From: Watersipora subatra
Lineage: Eukaryota; Bryozoa; Gymnolaemata; Cheilostomatida; Watersiporidae
Direction of reading: 5' to 3'
NCBI RefSeq assembly: GCF_963576615.1
Contig: NC_088714.1
Span: forward strand, 38,781,572-38,845,571
DNA length: 64,000 bases
The notes below the pieces were generated by a model, which worked only from the letters and a program-made list of their open reading frames with translations, did not search any database and was not told where the DNA came from. Made by a program: the position numbers and the translations under genes. Shown in pieces: positions 54,535 through 64,000 of the stretch (positions are counted from its first letter, which is position 1; each line of letters begins with the position of its first letter).

Positions 54535-54930
54535 AATACCACCATGTATATATCACTGTTGCCATAATACCTACATGTATATATCACTGTTGCCATAATA
54601 CCTACATGTATATATCACTGTTGCCATATAACCTACATGTATATATCACTGTTGCCATATAACCTACATGTATATATCACTGTTGCCATAATACCTACAT
54701 GTATATATCACTGTTGCCATAATACCAACATGTATATATCACTGTTGCCATATAACCTACATGTATATATCACTGTTGCCATATAACCTACATGTATATA
54801 TCACTGTTGCCATAATACCTACATGTATATATCACTGTTGCCATAATACCTACAGGCATATATCATGTTGCCATGGTACCTACATGCATGTATTACTGTT
54901 GCCATGGTACCTACATGCATGTATTACTGC
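54535..54930. repeat. 31-bp tandem minisatellite (about 12 copies)
   Basis: Units ACCTACATGTATATATCACT followed by GTTGCCATAAT. The last three units are more diverged (ACATGCATGTATTACTG). Confidence 0.9.
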
Positions 54931-56150
54931 TGCCAAGAAACTAAAAGAGCATATTTTTGTCTCAGCTGCTGCGCTTGAGATGATCTGGTCTGAGACACAA
55001 TTGTAAAGTAACTTGTTGTCTTTTCAAAAACCTAAATTGCCGTCGATTTCTCTTGTCAAAAAATATATGCATTATCCAATTTTTCAAAAATCTGATACGT
55101 GTGCTTATATCGAGCAGGTATAACTAGAGACTAATCACCAGCCCAGATGAAGTCTCTACTACTTATCTGATGTGCCATCTGTTACAGACACACAGCCTTG
55201 CACTATGTAGGCTCTTTGCTTACCTCTCAACCTTTCACAACTTGGATAATAATGAGTGTTTATGTCTAATGAACTATTGAGTGTTTATGTCTATTGAACT
55301 ATTGAGTGTTTATGTCTATTAAATGGTTGAATGGGGCGAAAGAAAGATTAGGTATAATTCTCCTTTTATTGCGTAATACTCCAGCAGCGTTCAAACTATC
55401 TCATAATTTCATAGAATAATTGGTTATTTATCATTTATATCTAATTCTTATGAACACAATAAAATGTGCACTTCTAAGATTACTGCAGCTAGGCAAGAAA
55501 GTTTTGAATGTAGCACCGCGACTAGCTTGCAGTTAATGACAGCCCTCAGTCTTGTACAAGCATTAAATAAAGCTGGGTTAGCCATAACATTACTAGCAGG
55601 CTGCTGCTATGATAAAGAGGCAGTTAATCGCTTAAAGCAGCTAGAAAGTTCACTCTTACCGTTAGCCTCAGGGACTGGTAAATCAGTAAGTAAAACATCT
55701 ACTTTATAAGACTATCGATTCTATATTAGTTGGTAAATAACTCTGTAATCTGTATATGGCACCCATCTGTTGCTCTGTCTATTTAGCTGTTTTTATTCAT
55801 TTACTTATCTGTTTCTAAGCAGGCATTAGGAACCCTTTAATATTGTATTACTGATCAAGCATTCATGGAACTGATTTGCTAATAACAAACGTGATGGTAA
55901 TGAGCAACTCATTATGCCTTTAGTTACAACTACAATGCAGTTCTTGTCTCTGAACTGAAATTATTTTATAGCTTGTACCATTATGTATCAGCATTCATCC
56001 TTGTGATAGTCACCCAGCTGGCATCTTTTTTGTCACTTTCCCATGGGATGGGTCAGTGACAGCAAGTCATAATTTCTTTACCATCTATTTTCAGCACGGG
56101 TTGTACTCTCAAGGTAACCACCTGCATGTAAATGCATCCTGTTCGACGCA
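54931..56150. other. Upstream region of the GPCR exon
   Basis: Contains a 24-bp repeat (TATTGAGTGTTTATGTCTAT, 3 copies) at 55252-55325. An open stretch at 55464-55709 with a possible donor TCA|GTAAGT has no recognised domain. Confidence 0.35.
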
Positions 56151-56153
56151 AGA

Positions 56154-56462
56154 ATGAGTTTCTTACCTGGCAACGCATCTCTTGGATCAAACATGACAGA
56201 CTCTGTCAACATTACAGGACATACCGCGAAACAGTACTTGATATTGTTGGTAATTGGAAATCTGCACACTTTGGTGTCTTTAATTGGCATAGTCGGAAAC
56301 TTTCTGAATATCATCGTACTAACTCGATTGGTGCGAAAACCAAACCATACTCCAATATATCATCTACTCTTAGCTATGGGAGTAGCCGATCTTTTAGCCT
56401 TGGTCTTCGCTATTCTCTTTTCTGTGTCTATGTATACAAGATGGCCACCACTACTCTTCCAG
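56154..56462 (+). CDS. Rhodopsin-family GPCR, first coding exon (TM1 and TM2)
   Basis: ATG at 56154 begins a 103-codon exon ending CTTCCAG|GTTAGT, phase 0. The extracellular N-terminus carries three N-glycosylation sequons (NAS, NMT, NIT). TM1 has the conserved GN in GIVGNFLNIIVLTRL, and TM2 has the class A signature LLLAMGVADLLALVFAIL with the conserved Asp. The intracellular loop RKPNHTPIYH is typical of peptide receptors such as FMRFamide-type receptors. The exons for TM3 to TM7 were not found in the remaining 7.5 kb, so they lie beyond the window or the copy is broken. Ligand is unknown. Confidence 0.75.
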
Positions 56463-57540
56463 GTTAGTCAAACTTAATGCAGTAAAAGCTATTCGAAAAA
56501 TTTTAGGTGCAGACTGGTAACAGATATTCTTAAGCCTCATTGTTTTGCGCACATAATCTGCTTGTTTACCCGCAAGTTTGCAGTGGAAAATAATTTAGGC
56601 ATTAATAGAAGATATAATATTTAAAAGTTAATGTAACACAAACATGTAAAAAGTGCATACCTAGGAGATATCGCTAGTAAAACTGGCAGTCTTCAATCAA
56701 CTGTGACAAGAATTGTATCTGTAAACAGTAAATCATGTAGTGCTGTCGACATCTGGAATCTCAATCAGTGCTCGAGGGAAGTGAATTGGTACAAACGGAC
56801 AACCTATAGGAGATGGCATTTGATTTTTAGCGATTCCGCATATATTATTTATTAGTAATGAAGATGAAAATTTTATTTACAAGAATTTTGTTTCAATAAT
56901 AAAGTCCTTGAAGGAAAATAAATATGGCCGAAACAGGAGAGAACGATTACGGCCAAGAACGAGGGGGTGAATAGAAATCATAAAGTAAACACAAATGTCA
57001 TTCAAGACTTTTGTTGACCAATGACAAAACCTCGCTATAGTATTTGTAAAATATGAATGGGTGGCATAAAGTGCTCAATAATAAAGATTGCGCATAGTAA
57101 GTTTAACAAAAGTATAACGACATCAAATTATTAAAAGATAGGATAACTCCAATTATACAGGAAGTGTAGAATAGTCCGTTGAGACTTACCTGTATAAGTG
57201 ATAACTATATGAGTAACTAGCACCACACTTTCTGCTTATCAAATATTATCCATCTTATCAAAATATATAGTTAAGCAAGTTCCTTTTTGTTCCAAACAAT
57301 GTCTTTAGTAGCGGCAAAGCATTTAGAGTTGACTGAACTCTCAGAACTACTGGTCAACAGTAAACTCATGAGTGTTTCCTTGTGAATCGTCTGCTCTCAG
57401 CCAGCCCTATGGCATATTAATAAGCAGGCCTTCTAAATTGTTGCATGTTATTTCAAATATAGTAGCTCTGCTTTTACAATTAATTTCAACTTGTGACACC
57501 TCACATACAAGGCAGCCAGTGATTGACGTGCATTTGACAA
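56463..57540. other. Presumed GPCR intron, nothing recognised
   Basis: AT-rich DNA with no DRY motif or other GPCR exon in any frame that I could recognise. Confidence 0.4.
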
Positions 57541-57790
57541 TGCTATACAGTGTGCTATACAGTGTGCTATACAGTGTGCTATACAGTTTGCTATACAGTG
57601 TGCTATACAGTGTGCTATACAGTGTGCTATACAGTGTGCTATACAGTGTGCTATACAGTGCGCTATACAGTGCGCTATACAGTGCGCTATACAGTGCGCT
57701 ATACAGTGCGCTATACAGTGCGCTATACAGTGCGCTATACATTGCGCTATACAGTGCGCTATACAGTGCGCTATACAGCGCGCTATACAT
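57541..57790. repeat. 12-bp tandem repeat (about 20 copies)
   Basis: Perfect or near-perfect units GCTATACAGTGT, switching midway to GCTATACAGTGC. The period 12 leaves several frames open on both strands (LYSALYSALYS, HCIAHCIA), which explains the overlapping ORFs. Confidence 0.95.
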
Positions 57791-58049
57791 TGTCCCAAGA
57801 TGTATCCGCAGGAAGGAGTTTGACGCTTACACTCAGGTACTCTAAGGAAATAACAGTGAAAGTGACAATAGGAGAGTGCTGGCTTTTTCTCAAGGAACTC
57901 CCAGCAAACTAAAGTACTAACAAATTATTAATTCATTAGCCCTAAAATTAGTAAATGTAAATAGGCTGTTTACAAAAAGACAAATAAATGCGAAGTCGCT
58001 AAAAACAATAATTATCCACCATTTGTCAAATAAATTTAGGAAATTGGTT

Positions 58050-58135
58050 AAGTCTAGTAGATATATAATATGACTGATGTGTCACGCCATTGGTTAAGTC
58101 TAGTAGATATATAATATGACTGATGTGTCACGCCA
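58050..58135. repeat. Direct duplication of about 50 bp
   Basis: GGTTAAGTCTAGTAGATATA followed by TAATATGACTGATGTGTCACGCCATT occurs twice in tandem. Confidence 0.85.
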
Positions 58136-58394
58136 TTTGCAAATGGTGTAGATTTGCGTTGATCACCGAATCCACTGTGTGTAACGTTCTCATAAAATCG
58201 CAAAAATAAAATTGTCAACAAGCCAGAATTAGGTGAGACTAGTGACTATCACTATAAATATAAAATGAAGAAAGACACGAGCATGTAGACTATCAGGCAC
58301 TCTTCTATTATTTGCTAATAGCTGCTTGCAAATAAAGGAAGAGGAATGATTATTGGGTTTTTTACGTAAGTTGAACTCACCCAGAAAAGAGTTG

Positions 58395-58938
58395 CGCATA
58401 TTCCCTAGTCAGGGAGGTTTCATGGTCTCACGCATATTCCCTAGTCAGGGAGGTTTCATGGTCTCACGCATATTCCCTAGTCAGGGAGGTTTCATGGTCT
58501 CACGCATATTCCCTAGTCAGGGAGGTTTCATGGTCTCACGCATATTCCCTAGTCAGGGAGGTTTCATGGTCTCACGCATATTCCCTAGTCAGGGAGGTTT
58601 CATGGTCTCACGCATATTCCCTAGTCAGGGAGGTTTTATGGTCTCACGCATATTCCCTAGTCAGGGAGGTTTCATGGTCTCACGCATATTCCCTAGTCAG
58701 GGAGGTTTCATGGTCTCACGCATATTCCCTAGTCAGGGAGGTTTCATGGTCTCACGCATATTCCCTAGTCAGGGAGGTTTCATGGTCTCACGCATATTCC
58801 CTAGTCAGGGAGGTTTCTTGGTCTCACGCATATTCCCTAGTCAGGGAGGTTTCATGGTCTCACGCATGTTCCCTAGTCAGGGAGGTTTCATGGTCTCACG
58901 CATATTCCCTAGTCAGGGAGGTTTCATGGTCTCACGCA
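58395..58938 (+). repeat. 36-bp tandem minisatellite (15 near-perfect copies) with an open frame
   Basis: Unit CGCATATTCCCTAGTCAGGG followed by AGGTTTCATGGTCTCA. Only about three substitutions occur in 15 copies, so the array is young or homogenised. It contains the palindrome CCCTAGTCAGGG (one central mismatch). One frame is open throughout and beyond, giving RIFPSQGGFMVS repeats, then a 31-residue unique tail with two Cys (YNCSCSK) and stop at 59036. No upstream ATG in good context and no splice evidence was found. Confidence 0.9.
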
Positions 58939-59039
58939 AATTAACCAATTACAATTGCTCTTGTTCCAAATCTCGAGTCCTGTACTACACTGGGTCTCTA
59001 CTGGCGAATGATTGCATTAACCTACGGTTAGTGTAGACT

Positions 59040-59855
59040 CTAGATTTTAGGTATGCCATGTAGAGTATTGGAGGGCAAATAAACTGTCTTTAAATATACA
59101 TCTTTGAGGATTTAATATAAGCCAAAATTGATTTTATACAATTTTAATTAGATTAACACCAGCTGTAAGGTCATATTTTGCTATCTGCCTTGCTGGTTAA
59201 AACATTCATCAAATAATGTCTCTCGAATATGTTCCTGTGGCAACCGTTATCATAATATAGCATTAATTAATAATAATATTCTACATATACTCTAGTTACA
59301 ATAAGGGCAACTACCAGCGAACTCTTCTAAAAATAACACTTCACGTTGCATGAGTAAGATTTCTCTAGTAATTTAGGCAATCTTGTTCAATGCGTCACAC
59401 CGAGTCACAGTAATCACCTGCACTATAGGTTTGAGTAGAATACAATGTTGCTGATGTGTTTTTCAAATAAGCAAGCGTCTCGTATCGTGCTGCAGTTCAT
59501 TCTCTGAGTATTACCTATACAACTTCTAGCCAATTAAACGCGAGCATCAAGCTGCACACTTACTGGCTGTATCAGCATGTGTTTTGCTAGAGTTTATTTC
59601 TTATAAAATTTTAAAGAAGGAATTATTAGAAAAGTTTTATAAAACAATTTCACATGTTGTGGGCTGTTTAATTCTAGGAACAAGTATTTGCAAGGCAACT
59701 GTGATCCGTGTCTAATTTTTTCTATCTATTTTGCTATAGGTCTCCTTTACTTCTCTCTAAAACATTGTAGCATCTATATCTGATTCATGCTTGGCAACAC
59801 TATAATACTCTCATATCCCCTTTTTGCTTGCTCTTATCTCCATTCCTCCTAAATC
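59040..59855. other. Intergenic DNA, nothing recognised
   Basis: AT-rich sequence without supported exons or elements. Confidence 0.4.
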
Positions 59856-59859
59856 CTTC

Positions 59860-59920
59860 TTAGGGCAAACCTTCTCAACCCTTGTTAGGGCGAACCTTCT
59901 CAACACTTGTTAGGGTAAAC
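59860..59920. repeat. TTAGGG-containing repeat, left of the 2.65-kb transposon
   Basis: Units of about 26 bp, CTTGTTAGGGCGAACCTTCT followed by CAACCC. The same repeat resumes at 62569-62665, so the transposon inserted into this array. Confidence 0.85.
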
Positions 59921-60392
59921 CATAGATATATATACCTAGATTGGCCAATAATAGCTATTCCCATCGGTGGCCTTGTCAGACATAAATAGCACGACGTAAC
60001 GTCACTGTATTGTACCTCACGCTTGATTGCACTGCTGTTTACAATGAATCTAATGGGAAGAAGGTAACAAAATTACATTTATTTTCACGTAAAAACCTTC
60101 TTGGATACATAATCCAGTAAACTAAAGCAATTCTGTGATAATATCTGATAACCACCATAGATTAAAACTATAAAAGCTATGAATTGTTGCACACAAATCA
60201 TGAGCCATCATGGCTTTATTTGCAACCTCTCTTATCCCCATTCTCTCTTTTCCCCTTCTCCAAAGAATAAGTTAGAAGGGGAAAAGAGAGAAGGGGGAAA
60301 GGTGAGGAGGGGCAAATAGCCAATCCACCCAAAGAGCCAGACCCTAGTTAGGTAAAAGACTAATATCATGTTGAACTAAACATTACTAAGTA

Positions 60393-61608
60393 CAGTAATA
60401 CTTCAACTTACGAGTGCTCCAACGTACGAGAAACTTGAGATACGAGCCAGCTTTTAAGCAAGTTTCAGTACTAACATACGAGCTATGTTTGAGATACGAG
60501 CACGTGAGTCAGTTGCCAAGTATGCCGAAGGTGTTTTATGAGAACAGCATCACTCTGTATTTTTCAACTACTCAGATTTATACTTTGGTACTGCGTTTTT
60601 GTGCGCGATTTTTAGTGCAGAATTACACTGTATGTGAATTAAACGTACTCTGCGTTGACTGAAAGTTTGCCAGTAAAATGAAAGATGATGCAAAGAAAAA
60701 GCAAATGATAACAGTTGATATTAAACAGAAAATTATTGAAAAATATGCGAAATGTGTATGCGTGATTGTGCTAGCTCAGCAATATGACAGAAATACATCC
60801 ACAATTATCAAACAGAAGGATTATATTCAGGGCATTTAGTTTGCAAAGAGACTAACCATAGTTTCTAAACGGCGCAGCGATCTTCACGACCGCTGATGGA
60901 GAGACTGCTCAGGCATTTAATTGGATAAAAGATAAACAATTGTCCGGTGACAGCGTAACTGAAACGATGCTACGTGAAAAGGCCGGTGCTATCTATCAAA
61001 ACTATAAAAATAGACATTCGAGCAAGTTGGCTAGTGGTTGTGCATTAATCCTTTGTGACGACACCTGTGTTCGTCCTAATCGCAACATGTTGAGTCGGCT
61101 AGTCATGAAAGCGAAACAAAGGAAAAATTAGCTAACCAGCGAGAAACTTTAAACTACGAACGCCGAAGAAATTTTAATTACGTCAAGTTAAAAATGAAAG
61201 TTTGCTTTTCGGTTTGCTTCTGAGTTTGTCTTTTAAGACATTGATAAAATTCAAATTTATCAAAGACAACTGTTGTAATGAAGGATAACTTATATCTCCC
61301 TCCCTCGCAAATGCTAGCATTAGCTGCTATTGTATGTATTTAATTTTACATTTTAAATAATCACATTTTTTGTATTATTTTTTAATTGTTGCTTTTTGAA
61401 AGCATGTGGTAAATTATGACAATAACCAACATGTTCTTTCTGTTACAATATCTTGTTTTGAGTGTTTTATTTAAATTTTTAGAGTATGGAAACCAAGCAA
61501 TATATATTTAATTGTTTGATATATAAATAAATTGCACCAACATGCGAGTATATTAACATACGAGCTCAGTCTCGGAACGCATTAAGCTCGTAAGTTGAAG
61601 TATGACTG
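60393..61608 (+). mobile_element. Tigger-type element, 1216 bp, TSD TA, nested
   Basis: Left end CAGTAATACTTCAACTTACG, right end the reverse complement of CAGTCATACTTCAACTTACG. TA on both sides (60391-60392 and 61609-61610). Interior repeats of the TACGAG word follow the left end. It holds a broken transposase N-terminus. Because it interrupts the arm homology of the host transposon, it arrived later. Confidence 0.85.
60675..61130 (+). pseudogene. Tigger transposase N-terminal fragment (broken)
   Basis: Segments in order: KKKQMITVDIKQKIIEKYAK and LAQQYDRNTSTIIKQKDYI (first CENP-B-type helix-turn-helix), a stop, SKRRSDLHDR, another frame change, then LSGDSVTETMLREKAGAIYQ (second DNA-binding domain). 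The catalytic DDD region is missing. This matches the Tigger/pogo DNA-binding layout, with stops and frameshifts showing a dead copy. Confidence 0.75.
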
Positions 61609-61693
61609 TATAAGTTTTTAGCTTTTAAGAGCTTGTAATCACCTTCTCATATATTTCACACCTACAACACAACAGAGTAAGGCATGGTAAATC

Positions 61694-61993
61694 TTATGAT
61701 ACCAAATAACTGCAATGTGAATTTTGTTGCAAGTCAACCTTTAACTTGCTTTTGCATATTGTACAAATAACTTGGTATTGTCCTTTCGTGACTGGCTTCT
61801 TAGTGGTGGCAATTAGTGCTAGCCTGGCAAAGTTTTTCACCAATCCAGCACGACTAAGCAACACTCTTGTCGCTTTCTTGCTGTGGTTGCAAACCTCAAT
61901 CACCACAGGCGAAGACAAAGTCAAGCCACCCTGATTCTTAACTGTGATTAGGGAATTCGTTGCTTGATTTACATCAACGTTGGTAACATCCAC
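61694..61993 (-). pseudogene. Transposase-like fragment of the host transposon
   Basis: A 99-codon open stretch includes NSLITVKNQGGLTLSSPVV, IEVCNHSKKATRVLL and the paired Cys of QVICTICKSKL. The NxGGLxxPSxxVxxVC pattern resembles the C-terminal part of P/THAP9-type transposases, which would agree with the 8-bp duplication. The match is short, and a hAT-type or other transposase is possible. Confidence 0.4.
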
Positions 61994-62568
61994 GATGCTA
62001 GTGATACAATCATTACAATTCAGCTTTGGTGACCTAGCCAGCTACATAGCCAGCTGTAAAATAATCATCCTGTCTCATTTTTGACTTCAGACATACTTGC
62101 ATACTCATCATATTTAGTCATGTTTAGTTCAGCATATTAGTCTATTTACCTAGCCAAGGTCTAGCTCTTTGAGTGGGTGGGCTATTTCCCCTCCCCTCTC
62201 CATTCCCCTTCTCTCTTTTCCCCTTCTAACTTACTCTTTGGAGAAGGGGAAAAGAGAGAATGGGGATAAGAGAGGTTGCAAATAAAGCCATGATGGCTCA
62301 TGATTTGTGTGCAACAATTCATAGCTTTTATAGTTTTAATCTATGGTGGTTATCAGATATTATCACAGAATTGCTTTAGTTTACTGGATTATGTATACAA
62401 GAAGGTTTTTATGTGAAAATAAATGTAATTTTGTTACCCTCTTCCCATTAGATTCATTGTAAACAGCAGTGCAGTCAAGCGTGAGGTACAATACAGTGAC
62501 GTTACGTCGTGCTATTTATGTCTGACAGGCTTTTTCCCTATTGGCCAATCTAGGTATATATATCTATG

Positions 62569-62665
62569 GGGTAAACCTTCTCAAACCTTGTTAGGGCGAA
62601 CCTTCTCAATCCTTCTTAGGGCGGACCGTCTCAACCCTTGTTAGGGCAGACCTTCTTAACCCTTA
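62569..62665. repeat. TTAGGG-containing repeat, right of the transposon
   Basis: Four units of AACCTTGTTAGGGCGAACCT with changes, continuing the array at 59860-59920. Confidence 0.85.
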
Positions 62666-62804
62666 TATTTATATGAGAGTTGAGAAGGTTAGTTATGTAA
62701 ATATTTATATATTATATATAAATAGAAATATTTATACATATATTTAAACATATATTTAATATATATCTATATATGTCATATATAACCGTATTTATATATA
62801 TATA

Positions 62805-63175
62805 CTAGCTGTGCTACCCAGCGTTGCCCAGATAATAAAAAAGTTCTGTACAAAAAATTGATTTGTATTTAACATATTACAACATTTATTATTCTAACTT
62901 TCAAACTACATATCATGAGAGAAGTGTTTTGTGTAGTTGATGTAAATTAAGAGAAAAATGAAAACAACTGTAAAGGTTTTAAAACTTTGTCAAGCAACTG
63001 TAACTTTCAAGCTGTTAGCCTAGCACATTGCCAATGGAAAAATGCAGTAAGCTGCTAGGCTTCTAAGAACGGTACTCCATGACATAGCGTCAGCATTGTC
63101 GTCCAGCTGCAGTTATTCTAATAATAGCTATAGCCGGAATGCAGACAGACATACGGCACACGGACATACATTGAG

Positions 63176-63182
<7 letters not shown>
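62805..63182 (-). mobile_element. Helitron-like element, reverse-strand copy of 21849-22228
   Basis: Nearly the full length of copy A in reverse orientation. The end reads CTAG-CTGTGCTACCC-AGCGTTGCCCAG on the plus strand. Shared blocks include AACTTTCAAACTACATATCA and CTAATAATAGCTATAGCCGG. TA-rich repeats flank both sides. Confidence 0.6.
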
Positions 63183-63210
<28 letters not shown>

Positions 63211-63298
63211 ATATATAGGTATATATATTATATATGATATTATATCATATTATCAATTACTGCTCGTATATTAAAACTATTGTAAAGAGTTGTAAAAT

Positions 63299-63339
63299 AG
63301 CCTTATATCAACTATATACTGTATAGTTGATATAAGGCT
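63299..63339. repeat. Perfect 18-bp inverted repeat, 5-bp loop
   Basis: AGCCTTATATCAACTATA, loop TACTG, then its exact reverse complement. It lies 130 bp beyond the stop of the minus-strand ORF at 63466-63780. Confidence 0.85.
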
Positions 63340-63436
63340 CTTCTCCTTTTGGTTTAGGCTAAGTTTAAAAATGCTCAAGGATATGTTTGCTGATGATCTT
63401 AGAGACAAGGACTCCTTCTGACTGCTGCATTAGATT

Positions 63437-63442
63437 TTTATT
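63437..63442 (-). promoter_or_regulatory. Poly(A) signal AATAAA for the minus-strand ORF
   Basis: AATAAA on the minus strand starts 24 bp after the stop codon of the ORF at 63466-63780. This spacing suits a very short 3' UTR. Confidence 0.45.
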
Positions 63443-63465
63443 AAAATTTATGTCCATTTTAGGAA

Positions 63466-63780
63466 TTAAGAGAAGATCACAGCAGGTTTCTGCGTGTTAT
63501 CATGATGACCTGGTTCTTTCCAGCCAATATATTTAGCCTCGCCTCCACCTGGTGCATCGTAGCCCTCACCATTTTTAGGTTCCTGGCTGTCACTTTTCCA
63601 GTGCATGTTTCGCGATGGTAAGTCAGTGCCTTCAGATCCTCTTGAAGATAAAGCTATAGCAAATAAGACAAATGTCAAAGTACAAAATACGTACGTGATT
63701 ATTTTTTTGCTAATCGGTCTACTCTTAGCTTTAGGTCCTGCACTATGCAAGCTTTTTTGTACTACACAAACGACCCTCAT
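63466..63780 (-). CDS. Small single-pass membrane protein, predicted (104 codons)
   Basis: The ORF reads from an ATG at 63780: a basic N-terminus (SAGPKAKSRPISKK), one membrane segment IITYVFCTLTFVLFAIALSS, then a polar, Gly/Lys/His-rich region with KYIGWKEPGHHDN. A poly(A) signal follows the stop by 24 bp. Positive residues before the helix suggest a type II orientation (N-terminus in the cytosol). Family not recognised. It could be the last exon of a longer gene, since CAAACAACAG just upstream of the ATG would serve as an acceptor. The overlapping plus-strand ORF at 63605-63835 is judged a shadow. Confidence 0.4.
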   Translation of the reverse strand: MRVVCVVQKSLHSAGPKAKSRPISKKIITYVFCTLTFVLFAIALSSRGSEGTDLPSRNMHWKSDSQEPKNGEGYDAPGGGEAKYIGWKEPGHHDNTQKPAVIFS

Positions 63781-64000
63781 AGTCTCTGTTGTTTGCTTTT
63801 GTTACCAAAAGCTAAGTATGAATGATTTAAAGTGATCTATACTTCCTTTTTGACAAGAGCTCACAAATTATTTTCAGTTAAGTATTTTGACAAGGATGCA
63901 CGACTCCTCTAGAATCATGTATTGGCTATGAGACGACATGTGACTGAGCAGAAATAAACTAGACAAGTGTCATCAAATATGTTCTATGTGATTGATATCT

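Larger units (their letters stand above)
59921..62568. mobile_element. Long-inverted-repeat DNA transposon, 2648 bp, 8-bp TSD, with nested Tigger
   Basis: Ends are CATAGATATATATACCTAGA and its exact reverse complement. The 8-bp duplication GGGTAAAC flanks both sides (59913-59920 and 62569-62576). The inverted arms are about 470 bp each (59921-60390 and about 62095-62568) with scattered differences, including AGAAGGGGAAAAGAGAGAA purine-rich stretches. An 8-bp duplication is a property of the P and hAT superfamilies. The interior keeps a minus-strand ORF (61694-61993). A 1216-bp Tigger element sits at the inner border of the left arm. Confidence 0.85.

Noticed and set aside
55464..55709. 81-codon ORF with a possible donor TCA|GTAAGT
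   Set aside because: No recognised domain, no acceptor that links it in phase with the GPCR exon; kept only as a remark.
57372..57912. Four overlapping ORFs over the 12-bp array
   Set aside because: The 12-bp period makes several frames open on both strands; no domain or unique coding part.
58395..58938. Regular 36-bp repeats as a CRISPR array
   Set aside because: Units are directly adjacent with no spacers, and the context is a eukaryotic genome.
59860..62665. TTAGGG words as telomeric repeat
   Set aside because: TTAGGG occurs once per 26-bp unit, not as consecutive hexamers.
63605..63835. Plus-strand ORF with a hydrophobic segment overlapping the minus-strand membrane ORF
   Set aside because: A hydrophobic segment is often hydrophobic on the complement too; only the minus-strand ORF has a poly(A) signal at a sensible distance.

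Overview
The window is nuclear DNA from an AT-rich invertebrate animal genome. The evidence is short coding exons with GT/AG splice sites in matching phases, metazoan domain genes, and animal transposons (pogo/Tigger, Helitron-like, Ty3/Gypsy, solo LTRs). A chitin-binding secreted protein would suit a lophotrochozoan or similar invertebrate, but the species cannot be fixed from the sequence. There is no sign of bacterial organisation. By eye, about a quarter of the 64 kb is tandem minisatellite DNA.

Layout. 1-1400: two exons of a penta-EF-hand gene, closest to peflin (+), after a 58-bp minisatellite. 1.8-4.3 kb: two more minisatellites. 4.3-11.9 kb: a minus-strand gene for a secreted protein (signal peptide, peritrophin-like chitin-binding domain, EGF domain, Thr-rich linker, short charged exon). 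Its introns hold minisatellites, a pogo/Tigger remnant and a fragment of a dispersed repeat. 13-14 kb: a decayed repeat-borne ORF. 15.9-16.9 kb: a 38-bp minisatellite. 18.0-51.7 kb: one large plus-strand gene that I could assemble exon by exon, an ADAM17/TACE-like membrane metalloprotease with 16 coding exons, 831 codons in the shortest form. Its introns contain Helitron-like elements, a solo LTR, a Tigger element, a decayed Gypsy pol and many minisatellites. 53.2 kb: second solo LTR. 56.2 kb: first coding exon of a rhodopsin-type GPCR (+). 57.5 and 58.4 kb: 12-bp and 36-bp arrays. 59.9-62.6 kb: a 2.65-kb transposon with about 470-bp inverted arms and an 8-bp target duplication, split by a nested Tigger. 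62.8-63.2 kb: Helitron-like copy. 63.5-63.8 kb: a small minus-strand ORF for a single-pass membrane protein with a poly(A) signal.

The main observation is that several minisatellites in the ADAM17-like gene contain or abut its splice junctions. The 3' splice site plus the first bases of the exon is repeated before exons 6, 14 and 16, and the donor is repeated after exons 6 and 13 and probably 15. At exon 6 (54-bp unit, 4 acceptors) and exon 16 (51-bp unit, 7 acceptors) the units are multiples of three and open, so 28 in-frame proteins are possible in principle. At exon 14 (31-bp unit) use of an upstream copy would stop translation inside the transmembrane helix, giving a potentially soluble sheddase. 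These are predictions from sequence only.
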